From: Verrucomicrobiia bacterium
GTDB lineage: Bacteria > Verrucomicrobiota > Verrucomicrobiia > Limisphaerales > UBA9464
DNA: 47,983 nt
Assembly: GCA_019634635.1 (NCBI GenBank)
Contig: JAHCBB010000035.1
Span: 1 to 47,983 of the forward strand
Reading direction: 5' to 3'
This document shows, piece by piece, positions 40,941-47,983 of the stretch. The position numbers were made by a program, and so were the translations under genes. The notes below the pieces were generated by a model. It saw only the letters and a program-made list of their open reading frames with translations. It searched no databases and was not told where the DNA came from. Each line of letters begins with the position of its first letter. Position 1 is the stretch's first letter.

Positions 40941-41495
40941 TCAGGCGCTGGCAGCAAGGGTGTGGCCATGCAGGTGCTCGTGGAGATCCAAAATCTTGGC
41001 GACGGCCGCGGGAAGATCCGCGACCACGAAATCGTGGTGATCGTCGCCGATCCACGGAGAGTTCAGCATCACGCTGGTGCATCCGGCCACCTGGGCGGCC
41101 TTGGCATCCATCCACTTGTCGCTGACGACAAACGACCGGTCCAGATCGAGGCTCCACTGGAAGGCGGCTTCCAGGAACATGCCGGGCTGGGGCTTGTGGC
41201 AGGGGTGATCCGGGTCGTCATACGGGCACATCAGCAGGGCATCGAGCGGCAGTTTGCGCTGCAACAGGGCGTGCATGAGATCGAGTTCCCGGCGGCTGAG
41301 GAGGCCCTCGGAAACCGCCGGCTGGTTGGTCGTGCCGATCAGGACGAATCCGGCGCGTTTGAGCACCGCCAGACAGCGCGGGGCGTCCGGATGGACCCGG
41401 AGCTCATCCAGTCTCAAGGGAGGCGCGGGGCGTCCCTGCACCGTGTCGCAAAGATTGAGGATCCCATCGCGTTCGAAGAAGACGGCTGCTCTCAT
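40941..41495 (-). CDS. HAD-IIIA-like protein with Glu in place of the nucleophile Asp
   Basis: The protein has 184 residues, related to GmhB/HisB-N phosphatases. Motif I reads FFERDGILN, so the position of the phosphorylated Asp is Glu8 while the acid Asp10 is kept. Motif II is TTNQPA; motif IV is VSDKWMDA, with Ser for Gly. A partial zinc-loop-like segment MCPYDDPDHPCHKPQPGM (about 89-106) retains two Cys and a His. Normal phosphoenzyme formation is unlikely unless Glu can substitute. It may be a binding or regulatory homologue. It is separated from neighbours by 170-190 bp on both sides and is probably monocistronic. Confidence 0.8.
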   Translation of the reverse strand: MRAAVFFERDGILNLCDTVQGRPAPPLRLDELRVHPDAPRCLAVLKRAGFVLIGTTNQPAVSEGLLSRRELDLMHALLQRKLPLDALLMCPYDDPDHPCHKPQPGMFLEAAFQWSLDLDRSFVVSDKWMDAKAAQVAGCTSVMLNSPWIGDDHHDFVVADLPAAVAKILDLHEHLHGHTLAASA

Positions 41496-41668
41496 GCCTC
41501 AGAGCATAGCATTGGGCCTGCCAGATTCGGGCAAAGGAGTTCGGGTCACATTTGGGCAACAAGCCGGAGTTCGGTGGCCCGGCAGGGGGTGGGTTCGGAT
41601 CGTTCGGCCCGCCCCATCCGGTTTCTCCGCGGCGGGCCGGGGAATAGTCCCCAGGTTCCCGGGGCTGG

Positions 41669-42775
41669 TTACTCGCCGAGGCCCTCGCTGGCAGCGAGTT
41701 GCGCCTCCATCCAGCGGACCGTCGGCAGCACGCGGGCGACGGCGTTGGCCTCGGTCTGTCCGGCGAAGGGCTTCAGGAAGAACTTGGCGACGCCCACCGC
41801 GTCGCCATTGCGGTCCCGGAGCGGTGCGGTCACGAGAATTTCCTGATCGCCACGGCCGTAATAGGTCTCGTTGCTGTCCAGCACGCCGGTCTCCACATCG
41901 GACGCCGCCAGCCCAATCTCCCCGGGGTTCCTGGCCGCCAGGACGTGCAATTCGGGCCGGGTCGCTGTGGTGCCGTAAATTCTCAAATTCAAGAGCCGCG
42001 GCTGCCGTTCAAGGACGCCTTTCAGGAGCGTCTCGGCAAAGGACACCAGCGGCCGATAGTTGATCCGCACATCGGCGAACTCGCAAACCGTATCCGACTT
42101 GGTGAGAAACCCGATCTGGCCCGCGGCGGGCGCGTTGTCGGTGAGGGTCGGCATGACGCGCTGTCCATCGAGGAACACGTCGAACTTGTTCCCCTCGGCC
42201 TTCACCGAGAGTTCGTACCACTGGCCGCTGCGGATGGGCAGGTCATTGCCCACCGGGGCGGTCCGCCGTCCGTCCACAAAGCGGTAGAATCGCACATTGC
42301 CGCCGAGCGCGCTGACCCGCACCACGCAGAAGTTCCGCTCGTCCGTCATGCGGAACACGATCCCTGCAATCTGTTCCGCCACCCCGCCGACGATGCGGAA
42401 GCGCGTGGTGAACGTGAAGTCGCCGAACCGCTCATCCGCAAGATACAAGACCGGGAACCGCTCATCGCTGGGGTCCTTTGACAACTGGGCCACGACGGGG
42501 ATCTGGGCATTGGAGGCCGCCCGGTCGCTGAACGGTTCGATCAGCGAGGGCACCCGGGCCATCTGCACCTGCCAGTCCGCCGGAGGACCCTCACCGGCGA
42601 CAAACGCCTTGAAGCCCGCCGGCGTCCGCCCCGGCTGGTTGGTGGAGAAATCCAGGACCCGCTCGGCGGCCGCGAGCCGCGGGACCCCGGGAAGCAGAGC
42701 GATCAGCAGCAACAGGACCCACGGGCGCCTTCGGCCCCGTTCGCGCCCCGCATCCGTTCCGTCCTGGTTCCGCAT
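41669..42775 (-). CDS. Secreted protein with LamG-like domain and possible Cache-like C-terminus
   Basis: The protein has 368 residues. Signal peptide: basic RERGRRRPW, hydrophobic VLLLLIALLPGV, cleavage near AAA-ERV. Residues about 60-240 look like a concanavalin-type (LamG/DUF1080-like) domain: FGDFTFTTRFRIV, then GIVFRMTDERNFCVVRVSA, then GQWYELSVKAEGNKFDVFLDG, and GQIGFLTKSDTVCEFADVRI. The last ~120 residues (LRIYGTTATRPELHVLAA to the end) have a helix-strand pattern with DQEILVTAPLRDRNGDAVGV, resembling extracytoplasmic PDC/Cache sensor folds; this is tentative. It ends the ilvB-side gene pair: ilvB stops 9 bp from its start. Confidence 0.65.
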   Translation of the reverse strand: MRNQDGTDAGRERGRRRPWVLLLLIALLPGVPRLAAAERVLDFSTNQPGRTPAGFKAFVAGEGPPADWQVQMARVPSLIEPFSDRAASNAQIPVVAQLSKDPSDERFPVLYLADERFGDFTFTTRFRIVGGVAEQIAGIVFRMTDERNFCVVRVSALGGNVRFYRFVDGRRTAPVGNDLPIRSGQWYELSVKAEGNKFDVFLDGQRVMPTLTDNAPAAGQIGFLTKSDTVCEFADVRINYRPLVSFAETLLKGVLERQPRLLNLRIYGTTATRPELHVLAARNPGEIGLAASDVETGVLDSNETYYGRGDQEILVTAPLRDRNGDAVGVAKFFLKPFAGQTEANAVARVLPTVRWMEAQLAASEGLGE

Positions 42776-42784
42776 CGCGGCGTC

Positions 42785-44674
42785 CTACCACTTCATGTCC
42801 GCCACCGTGCGCCCGGCCGGGATGAAGGGCAGCACGTGCTCCGAGTAGGGCGTCATCACGTTCAGAACGTAGGGCGTGCTGGCATCCAGCATCCGCTGCA
42901 GCGCGGCGCGGAGGTCGCGGCGGAACATCACCTGCTCGGCCGGCACGTTGAAGCTGTTGGCCACCCGCACGAAGTCCGGATAGACCTGTGCCCGGTTCCC
43001 GGGGTCGCCGAGGTAGGTGTGGCCGCGGTTGCCGGCGTAGAAATTGTCCTCCCACTGCACCACCATGCCGAGGTGCTGGTTGTTGAGGATGATGGCCTTG
43101 GCCGCGATCTTCTCCACGTGCGCGGTCGCCAGTTCCTGGATGTTCATCAGGAACGAGCCGTCCCCATCAATGTCAATCACCTGCTTGTCCGGACGCGCCA
43201 CCTTGGCCCCGAGGGCCGCGGGATAGCCGTACCCCATGGACCCGAGGCCGCCGGAGGTGATGAAGGTGCGCGGCTCGTCGTACTTGAACCATTGCCCGGA
43301 CCACATCTGGTGCTGGCCCACGCCCGTGGTGATGATGGCATCCCCCCCGGTCATCTCGTACAGCATCTCGATGACCATTTGCGGCAGGATCACCTGGTCC
43401 TCCTGGCCCCGGAGGTGGTCCTTCATGTGGTCGCTGCCGGCGATCTCCGGAGTGACCTCGTAGTGGAAGGACGCCTTGGCCTTCCATGCCTCGATCTGAC
43501 GATGCCACCCCGGGTAGGTTTTCCGGATGCCCCCGCGCCGCGCGATGAGCGCGTTCAGCCGGCTCAGCGCGTCGCGGATGTCCCCGTGCACCGCCAGTTG
43601 CACGCGCTTGTTCTTGTTGTGCTCGGAGGCGTCGAGATCCACGTGGACGATCGTCGCGTGCTTCGCGAACTCGCTGAAGGCCCCGGTGACACGGTCGTCG
43701 AAGCGCACGCCCAGCGCGAGGAGCACGTCGGCGCCCTCGTGGATCCGGACCATGGGTTGCGACGGATCGGTCCGCGGCTCGAATTCGCCGCTGACCGCCC
43801 AGTTGGCCACGGCCGATCCGTGCATGCCGAGCCAGCGCAGGGACAACGGGTGCGTTTCGGGAAAGCCCCCGATGCCCATCAAGGTGGTGGTGACCGGGAT
43901 CCGGGTGGTCTCGGCAAACTTGCGGAGTTCCGCGGCGGCGCCCGAGGTGATGATGCCGCCGCCGCAATAGATGACGGGGCGATCGGCCTTCTCGATCAGC
44001 CCGATGATCTCGTTCAATTCCAGATCGCCGGCGGTGATGTTGGGATTGTAGCCACGCAGACCGCGCCGGATCTCCTCCGGGGTGGGCCACACGGGCTGGG
44101 CCTTTGCCTGCTGAAGGTTCTTCGGGAAATCAATCACCACCGGACCCGGCCGGCCGGTCTCCGCGATGTAAAAAGCCTCCGCGACCACCCGGGGGATGTC
44201 CTTGATGTCGGTGATCAGGTAGCTGTGCTTCACGATCGGCAGCGTGACGCCGACCATGTCGGTCTCCTGAAAGGCGCCCCGGCCGATCATGGACTGGGTC
44301 ACCTGCCCGGTGATGGCCACGAGGGGGCAGGAATCCATGTAGGCGTCGGCAATGGCTGTCACGAGGTTGGTGGCCCCCGGCCCGGAGGTCCCCATGCACA
44401 CGCCGGCCTTGCCGGTGGCGCGCGCGTAGCCCTCGGCGGCGAAACTGCCCCCCTGTTCGTGGCGGGGCAGGATGGTGCGGATCTTCGACCGGGTGAGCGA
44501 CTGGTGGATCTCCATGCTCGCGCCGCCCGGATAGGCGAAGATGACCTCCACGCCGGCGCGCTCGAGCGCCTCGACGAAGATGTCGCGTCCGGGCTTCAGC
44601 GGCCCGACTTCGTGCGGCGCCGCTGCGCCGGACGTCACGGGATGGGCGGAGGAGGTTGTGGTGCTCTGGCTCAT
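42785..44674 (-). CDS. ilvB: Acetolactate synthase large subunit
   Basis: A thiamine-diphosphate enzyme making acetolactate or acetohydroxybutyrate for Val/Leu/Ile synthesis. It has 629 residues from the ATG at 44674. The catalytic Glu73 lies in LPRHEQGG; other marks are GTSGPGATNLVTAIADAYMD, GAFQETD, and the ThDP motif DIDGDGSFLMN followed about 28 residues later by NNQHLG. The frame is open 49 codons further upstream, but that stretch is the leader containing an attenuator. No ilvN is adjacent; downstream is a secreted protein. The N-terminal 25 residues are Ser/Thr-rich. Regulation by transcription attenuation is strongly suggested (separate entries). Confidence 0.95.
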   Translation of the reverse strand: MSQSTTTSSAHPVTSGAAAPHEVGPLKPGRDIFVEALERAGVEVIFAYPGGASMEIHQSLTRSKIRTILPRHEQGGSFAAEGYARATGKAGVCMGTSGPGATNLVTAIADAYMDSCPLVAITGQVTQSMIGRGAFQETDMVGVTLPIVKHSYLITDIKDIPRVVAEAFYIAETGRPGPVVIDFPKNLQQAKAQPVWPTPEEIRRGLRGYNPNITAGDLELNEIIGLIEKADRPVIYCGGGIITSGAAAELRKFAETTRIPVTTTLMGIGGFPETHPLSLRWLGMHGSAVANWAVSGEFEPRTDPSQPMVRIHEGADVLLALGVRFDDRVTGAFSEFAKHATIVHVDLDASEHNKNKRVQLAVHGDIRDALSRLNALIARRGGIRKTYPGWHRQIEAWKAKASFHYEVTPEIAGSDHMKDHLRGQEDQVILPQMVIEMLYEMTGGDAIITTGVGQHQMWSGQWFKYDEPRTFITSGGLGSMGYGYPAALGAKVARPDKQVIDIDGDGSFLMNIQELATAHVEKIAAKAIILNNQHLGMVVQWEDNFYAGNRGHTYLGDPGNRAQVYPDFVRVANSFNVPAEQVMFRRDLRAALQRMLDASTPYVLNVMTPYSEHVLPFIPAGRTVADMKW

Positions 44675-44721
44675 GATCAGTCTCGATTTTTGGCCCGGAC
44701 GGCGTCGGTTCTCCGGCGACG

Positions 44722-44756
44722 AAAAACCCACGGCCGTCACCAGCCGTGGGTTCCTG
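44722..44756 (-). terminator. Attenuator terminator in the ilvB leader with competing antiterminator
   Basis: On the minus strand AACCCACGGC (44752-44743), an 8-nt loop and GCCGTGGGTT (44734-44725) form a 10-bp GC-rich stem whose 3' side runs into five T (44726-44722). This is an intrinsic terminator 48 bp before the ilvB ATG. Its 5' arm lies within segment B (44756-44744, CAGGAACCCACGG), which also pairs in 12 of 13 positions with segment A (44791-44779, CCGCGGGTTCCTG). The two hairpins are mutually exclusive, as in classical amino-acid operon attenuators. Confidence 0.82.
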
Positions 44757-44768
44757 TTGCAATCCGGC

Positions 44769-44840
44769 CTAGGCGCAGCAGGAACCCGCGGTGGTGTCGC
44801 CACCGACCCCGGGTCGTACAACTGGAGCTGCGCCGTTCAT
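44769..44840 (-). CDS. Putative ilvB leader peptide
   Basis: A 23-codon frame ATG...TAG in the ilvB leader. It has Val-Val at codons 7-8 and Val at codon 12, followed by Gly/Asp/Thr and ending Ser-Cys-Cys-Ala. Antiterminator segment A lies inside codons 17-21, about 25 nt after the Val pair, and the stop is 12 nt before segment B. A ribosome stalled at the Val codons would leave A free to pair with B; a ribosome at the stop would mask A and allow termination. No clear Shine-Dalgarno is seen. A weak promoter, TTGACC (44881-44876) with TCCCAT (44858-44853), would give a very short 5' UTR. A second, 37-codon frame from 44850 also overlaps. Confidence 0.6.
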   Translation of the reverse strand: MNGAAPVVRPGVGGDTTAGSCCA

Positions 44841-44888
44841 TGAACTGCATCTATGGGAGGTTTCTTCCAGCGAATGGTCAAGTGGACA

Positions 44889-45343
44889 CTTCAGTCCGGT
44901 GAGGGATCTGTTGGAAAGCGCCTCCTACCCGGCGGGCTGAGGCATCGGACCGGCGGGCTGAGGCATCGGACCGGTGGGCAGAGGCTTTCGCCGGGTGGGG
45001 TGAAGCATTTTCCGGGTGGGGTGAGGCTCTGCCGAACCGTCCGTGCAACCTGACGCCGGGCGTGTGGATTCGTCCAAGGGATCGGGGGAAGCACCAAGGT
45101 GGCGGGGCTCCCCGCGTTCCCCGGCGCTTCAGTCCGGTGAGGGATCTGTTGGAAAGCGCCTCCTACCCGGCGGGCTGAGGCATCGGACCGGCGGGCAGAG
45201 GCTTTCGCCGGGTGGGGTGAAGCATTTGCCGGGTGGGGTGAGGCTCTGCCGAACCGTCCGCGCAACCTGACGCCGGGCGTGTGGATTCGTCCAAGGGATC
45301 GGGGGAATCACCAAGGTGGCGGGGCTCCCCGCGTTCCCCGGCG
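44889..45343. repeat. Tandem 238/217-bp duplication containing 20-21-nt sub-repeats
   Basis: Copy 1 runs 44889-45126 and copy 2 45127-45343, head to tail. They are nearly identical except that copy 1 has one extra 21-nt unit. Within each, degenerate 20-21-nt units starting CCGG(C/T/G)GGG and containing GAGGC or GAAGC are stacked: 44929, 44950, 44971, 44991 and 45012 in copy 1. A shared downstream part contains TGGCGGGGCTCCCCGCG. No gene is supported in it. It lies between the upstream membrane-protein gene and the ilvB leader, and copy 1 ends 8 bp from the candidate ilvB -35. A short hairpin (AGGGTCG...CGACCCT) follows at 45372-45395. Confidence 0.88.
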
Positions 45344-45393
45344 CTCGTCCACGGCCGCGACGGAATTGATCAGGGTCGCGGTGAAACCCGACC

Positions 45394-46689
45394 CTACCCA
45401 TTGCCGGGATCAGCCTCCGGGAGCTCACCGGGCCCCCGCAGGTGCCGGGGAGTGTAGTCAAACCAGGGAAGCTGGATCATCGGCTGGTTCCACCAGCCGC
45501 GTCCGGACCCGGTGCGCGCGATGAACTCCGAAACGGTGAACAGGAACGAGGTTGCGAACCAAAGGGCCAGGATGGCCATGGTGGCCGTGATCCGCCCGGC
45601 GCGGGTCGCCAGCCATGCGGCGAGCCGCACCAGACGCCGCCGCTCCGGCACTGGGGTCGGCACCAGAAGTTCCAGCCGTCGAAGGGCCTGCCATTCCCGT
45701 TCGTCCAGGTCCTCTTCCGTGATCGCCCCCCGCTGCCAGGCGTCCCGGAGGGCATTGGCATACATCCGGGCCGCCAGCAACCGGAGGCTCACATAGAGGG
45801 GAAACAACCCGAGAGCCGCGACGGCAAAGAACCGCTGCGACACCTCGAGCTGACGTTCCCGCGGCAGGTCCAGCAACCCGGGAATGTATTGTGCGATCGC
45901 CGGCGCCAGCTTCACCAGAAACACCGCCACGCAGGCCCCCGCCCAGGCGAGGGCGACACCGAAACCGGCCGGCCATTCCCTCCGCACCAGCAGCCAGACG
46001 AGGCGAAACTGATAGAACGATCGCCAGTTCCCGGTGCTCGCCTGGCGTGCCTGCGCCATCGGGAGATACACCATGGCCACCGGGAACAGGAGCATGCCGA
46101 GGACAAAGATCGTGGGACCAAACCACGCGTGCTCGTAGCCCTTGTTGAAGGAGTTCTGCCAGCCGGCAAACCACGAGACGGCCCACAACAGGCATCCGGG
46201 CAGGGTGATCACCCAGGTGTTGAGGATCATCGCGGCGCCCACCCGTGCATTCGTTCCCAGACCGCCCAGCCACCGGACAACTTGGAACCGCCGCCCTCCG
46301 GGGCCGGCCTCGTCCTGCCGTGGACCCGCAAACCACGTCGGCCAGCCGGCAAGCTCGCAGGTGGCCGGGTCCTCCGCGACGAAGGCTTCGAAGGAGACGC
46401 CGCGAGCCCGCGGCGGACTCCGCCGCCACCAGGCCCGCACCACCTCCCGTCGGGCGGCCCGGGCGGTCCATCCCACCACCAAAACGCTGAACAGCGGCAC
46501 CAGGCAAAGCCACGCCCCGAGCAGCCAGCGCCCAAGGCCCACCCCCAGCCGCAGAATGGCGCGCCCGGTGGCCGCCGCGTGCAATGGCAGCGCCCCGGCC
46601 GCCTCTCCCGTCGCGGAGGACGACCGGGGCGCCGCAGGGCTGCCCCTTTCGTGAGCCGCTGACGAAGTGGAGGTTCGGTCCGGAGTCAC
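45394..46689 (-). CDS. Polytopic membrane protein of unknown function
   Basis: The protein has 431 residues from a GTG at 46689 whose first bases overlap the preceding stop (GTGA). A Ser/Ala-rich cytosolic N-terminus of about 40 residues precedes about six hydrophobic helices: LLGAWLCLVPLFSVLVVGW, the region of WVITLPGCLLWAVSWFAG, FVLGMLLFPVAMVYLPM, FGVALAWAGACVAVFLV, FFAVAALGLFPLYVSL and MAILALWFATSFLFTV. An acidic segment EEDLDEREWQALRRLE lies before the last helix. I do not recognise the family. Translational coupling with the phosphatase-like gene suggests they form one functional unit at the membrane. Confidence 0.72.
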   Translation of the reverse strand: MTPDRTSTSSAAHERGSPAAPRSSSATGEAAGALPLHAAATGRAILRLGVGLGRWLLGAWLCLVPLFSVLVVGWTARAARREVVRAWWRRSPPRARGVSFEAFVAEDPATCELAGWPTWFAGPRQDEAGPGGRRFQVVRWLGGLGTNARVGAAMILNTWVITLPGCLLWAVSWFAGWQNSFNKGYEHAWFGPTIFVLGMLLFPVAMVYLPMAQARQASTGNWRSFYQFRLVWLLVRREWPAGFGVALAWAGACVAVFLVKLAPAIAQYIPGLLDLPRERQLEVSQRFFAVAALGLFPLYVSLRLLAARMYANALRDAWQRGAITEEDLDEREWQALRRLELLVPTPVPERRRLVRLAAWLATRAGRITATMAILALWFATSFLFTVSEFIARTGSGRGWWNQPMIQLPWFDYTPRHLRGPGELPEADPGNG

Positions 46690-47921
46690 GCAAACGCCTC
46701 CTCCAGCACGGCACCCTCGGCAAACGGTGTCGGGAATCCCATGAAGCGTCCCACGGTCGCGGCAACCTGGACCTGGCTGACGACGCGATCCACGACCTGT
46801 CCGCGCGGTACCCCCGGGCCGAGGAACAGGGCAAAGATCTCGTGGGCGGACCGGCTCCCGAAGTGATGCTGGCACGGCACGGCCATGAACGGATTGTCGT
46901 CGCGCCCGCAGTCGGGGACGACCACCCAAAGCGTGTTGTCGCGGTACCCGGGCTCGGCTTCGACCAGCCCCACCAGCTTCCGCAGCTCATCGTCCATGAT
47001 GGCCATGCCCCGGGTATAATGGTCGAGATAGCCCCAATGCACGTAATCCACGTCCTGATAGTTGATCATGACCAGACGCGGCTGCAGCTCGCGGATGGCC
47101 CGGAGGGTCAACTCGGTCAGCAGACGGTCACCGCGCGGGTTCACGAGGCCGCTGTCGCCGTAGTACTCCCTCCAGCGGGCCCAGAATGCCCCGAGGGCCG
47201 GTCCCGGACCCGAGGCCCCGGCCGCCCGGTAGTCGAGGGACTCCAGTTCCCGCAGTTCCTTCCGCGACTTCTCCAGTGCCGCGCCGGTGAACCGCCCGTC
47301 CGCGAGCTGCTGCTGGAGCAGCCACGTCTTGTACCGACGCAGGCTCAGGGTCTGGGATCGGTACCGGACCCCGAACAGGTGATGGTTGCTGAAGTTGTAG
47401 AACTCCTCGTCGCCCCGGTCCTCGCCATTGACGAGCAGGGCCTGGTGGTCCGGCACGTCGAAAGCCTCGCGGAAATACTCGAAGAGCGTCGGCACCTTCG
47501 CCTCGAACCGTGCGCCCAGGAACCGCCGGGGCACCTCAGGCCGCATCTCCGCGACATCGCGGAACCGATCATAACGGCCGGTGAGGAGGAACAAGGTGCC
47601 CTCGCCGTGGCTGGTCTGGTAATCATGGAACCGGTCAATCTCCATGCGGCTGAAGAGGACCCCGCGCCGGGACAGTTCATGGGTCAGAAATGGGGCGCGG
47701 GTGTGTCGGGGATCAATGGACTCGCGGCGGCGCGATCCGCCGCCCCACCGGACGATGACCACGTTGGGCCCGCGATACTCCGGTCGGGGCCCGGCGGTCT
47801 CCGCGGCGGGCGCGACCTTCGCGTCCGGCGGGGCTTCAAGTGACGCGAGACAGCCAACCCCCGCGCCTGCGCCGGCCAGCAGGAAGGAACGGCGAGGCAG
47901 GAGTCTGGATGAAGGAGTCAT
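46686..47921 (-). CDS. Tat-exported alkaline-phosphatase-superfamily-like protein
   Basis: The protein has 411 residues from the ATG at 47921, chosen because a twin-arginine signal starts there (PRRSFLLAGAGAGVGC, with a possible lipidated Cys). Metal-site segments of the phosphatase/sulfatase fold are visible in the C-terminal half: DVDYVHWGYLDHY, VVPDCGRDDNPF and CQHHFGSRSAHE. The N-terminal site is unusual: where the family normally has Asp at the first strand end, this reads VVIVRWGGGSRRR. The expected nucleophile region is SHGEGTLFLLTGRY. I associate this pattern with an uncharacterised planctomycete/verrucomicrobial subfamily. The substrate is unknown. The gene overlaps the next membrane-protein gene by four bases. 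Confidence 0.78.
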   Translation of the reverse strand: MTPSSRLLPRRSFLLAGAGAGVGCLASLEAPPDAKVAPAAETAGPRPEYRGPNVVIVRWGGGSRRRESIDPRHTRAPFLTHELSRRGVLFSRMEIDRFHDYQTSHGEGTLFLLTGRYDRFRDVAEMRPEVPRRFLGARFEAKVPTLFEYFREAFDVPDHQALLVNGEDRGDEEFYNFSNHHLFGVRYRSQTLSLRRYKTWLLQQQLADGRFTGAALEKSRKELRELESLDYRAAGASGPGPALGAFWARWREYYGDSGLVNPRGDRLLTELTLRAIRELQPRLVMINYQDVDYVHWGYLDHYTRGMAIMDDELRKLVGLVEAEPGYRDNTLWVVVPDCGRDDNPFMAVPCQHHFGSRSAHEIFALFLGPGVPRGQVVDRVVSQVQVAATVGRFMGFPTPFAEGAVLEEAFA

Positions 47922-47962
47922 CAGAGCGTGTGAATGTCCCGCACCAATAGCACCCCCGGCAC

Positions 47963-47982
47963 GCGACAAAAGTTTCTGTCGC
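47963..47982. repeat. Short inverted repeat at the right window edge
   Basis: GCGACA and TGTCGC flank an 8-nt spacer, about 42 bp upstream of the phosphatase-like gene start. It could be an operator or part of a terminator for a gene beyond the window; the sequence ends here. Confidence 0.3.
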
Positions 47983-47983
47983 A

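Noticed and set aside
44740..44850. 37-codon alternative leader frame for ilvB starting at 44850
   Set aside because: It lacks clustered Val, Ile or Leu codons at a useful position and its stop lies inside the terminator stem, so the 23-codon frame fits attenuation better. Not excluded.
44891..45461. Heptapeptide-repeat proteins on the minus strand of the tandem repeat block
   Set aside because: The periodicity follows from near-21-nt DNA units; frames are open on both strands, with no start context, signal or domain.
1..47983. tRNA, rRNA or known riboswitch genes
   Set aside because: None was recognised in the intergenic regions by eye; a covariance-model scan would be needed to exclude small RNAs.

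Overview
The window is high-GC, gene-dense bacterial chromosome with few strong Shine-Dalgarno sites and frequent GTG/TTG starts. The protein families suggest Verrucomicrobiota, probably a Pedosphaera/Limisphaerales-like lineage. These include a DUF4034-like secreted protein, a DUF6788-like protein paired with an IS4 transposase, an uncharacterised Tat-exported phosphatase-like family and many secreted proteins of unknown function. The lineage is inferred; no rRNA or tRNA gene is visible to test it.

Layout. 1-2.9 kb: the 3' end of a large secreted protein, an anchored carboxypeptidase-regulatory-like protein and a methyltransferase. 2.9-6.5 kb (minus): a dicarboxylate/glutamate symporter, an RlpA lipoprotein and a processive-type family 2 glycosyltransferase. 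6.8-10.5 kb (plus): polyphosphate kinase 2, a GH13 amylase-like enzyme and a zinc-ribbon rhomboid protease. 10.5-12.0 kb (minus): an MFS carrier. 12.1-19.6 kb (plus): a lone nuoA, nadB, and an Fe-S block made of an IscR-like regulator, an IscU scaffold, an IscS-like protein that has lost its PLP lysine, a DEAD-box helicase and an Mrp carrier. 19.7-24.8 kb (plus): two coupled secreted unknowns, feoA-feoA-feoB and a TVP38-like membrane protein. 24.8-28.0 kb (minus): a 1052-residue MFS/spermidine-synthase fusion.

28.1-30.4 kb: an intergenic array built on the 11-mer TGACCTGTCCC, interrupted by a complete 1877-bp insertion sequence. Its terminal repeats, 11-bp target duplication and two divergent genes are all visible. 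30.5-40.8 kb: a YeeZ-like dehydratase/epimerase, DciA-like protein, DUF4034-like protein, stand-alone 5'-3' exonuclease, acetyltransferase, MsbA-like ABC exporter, heptose kinase and heptose phosphatase (LPS core precursor pathway), AI-2E-type permease and ProC. 40.9-48.0 kb (minus): a HAD-like protein with an altered nucleophile, a secreted sensor-like protein, ilvB with a well-formed transcription attenuator in its leader, a tandem-repeat block, and a two-gene unit of a membrane protein and a Tat-exported phosphatase-like protein.

The strongest items for follow-up are the IscS-like protein inside an isc-type cluster with K-to-R, Q-to-A and R-to-I changes at key sites; the ilvB leader peptide with mutually exclusive hairpins; and the insertion sequence inside the TGACCTGTCCC array, with a palindrome over its transposase start. 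No CRISPR array, prophage or defence island was found.
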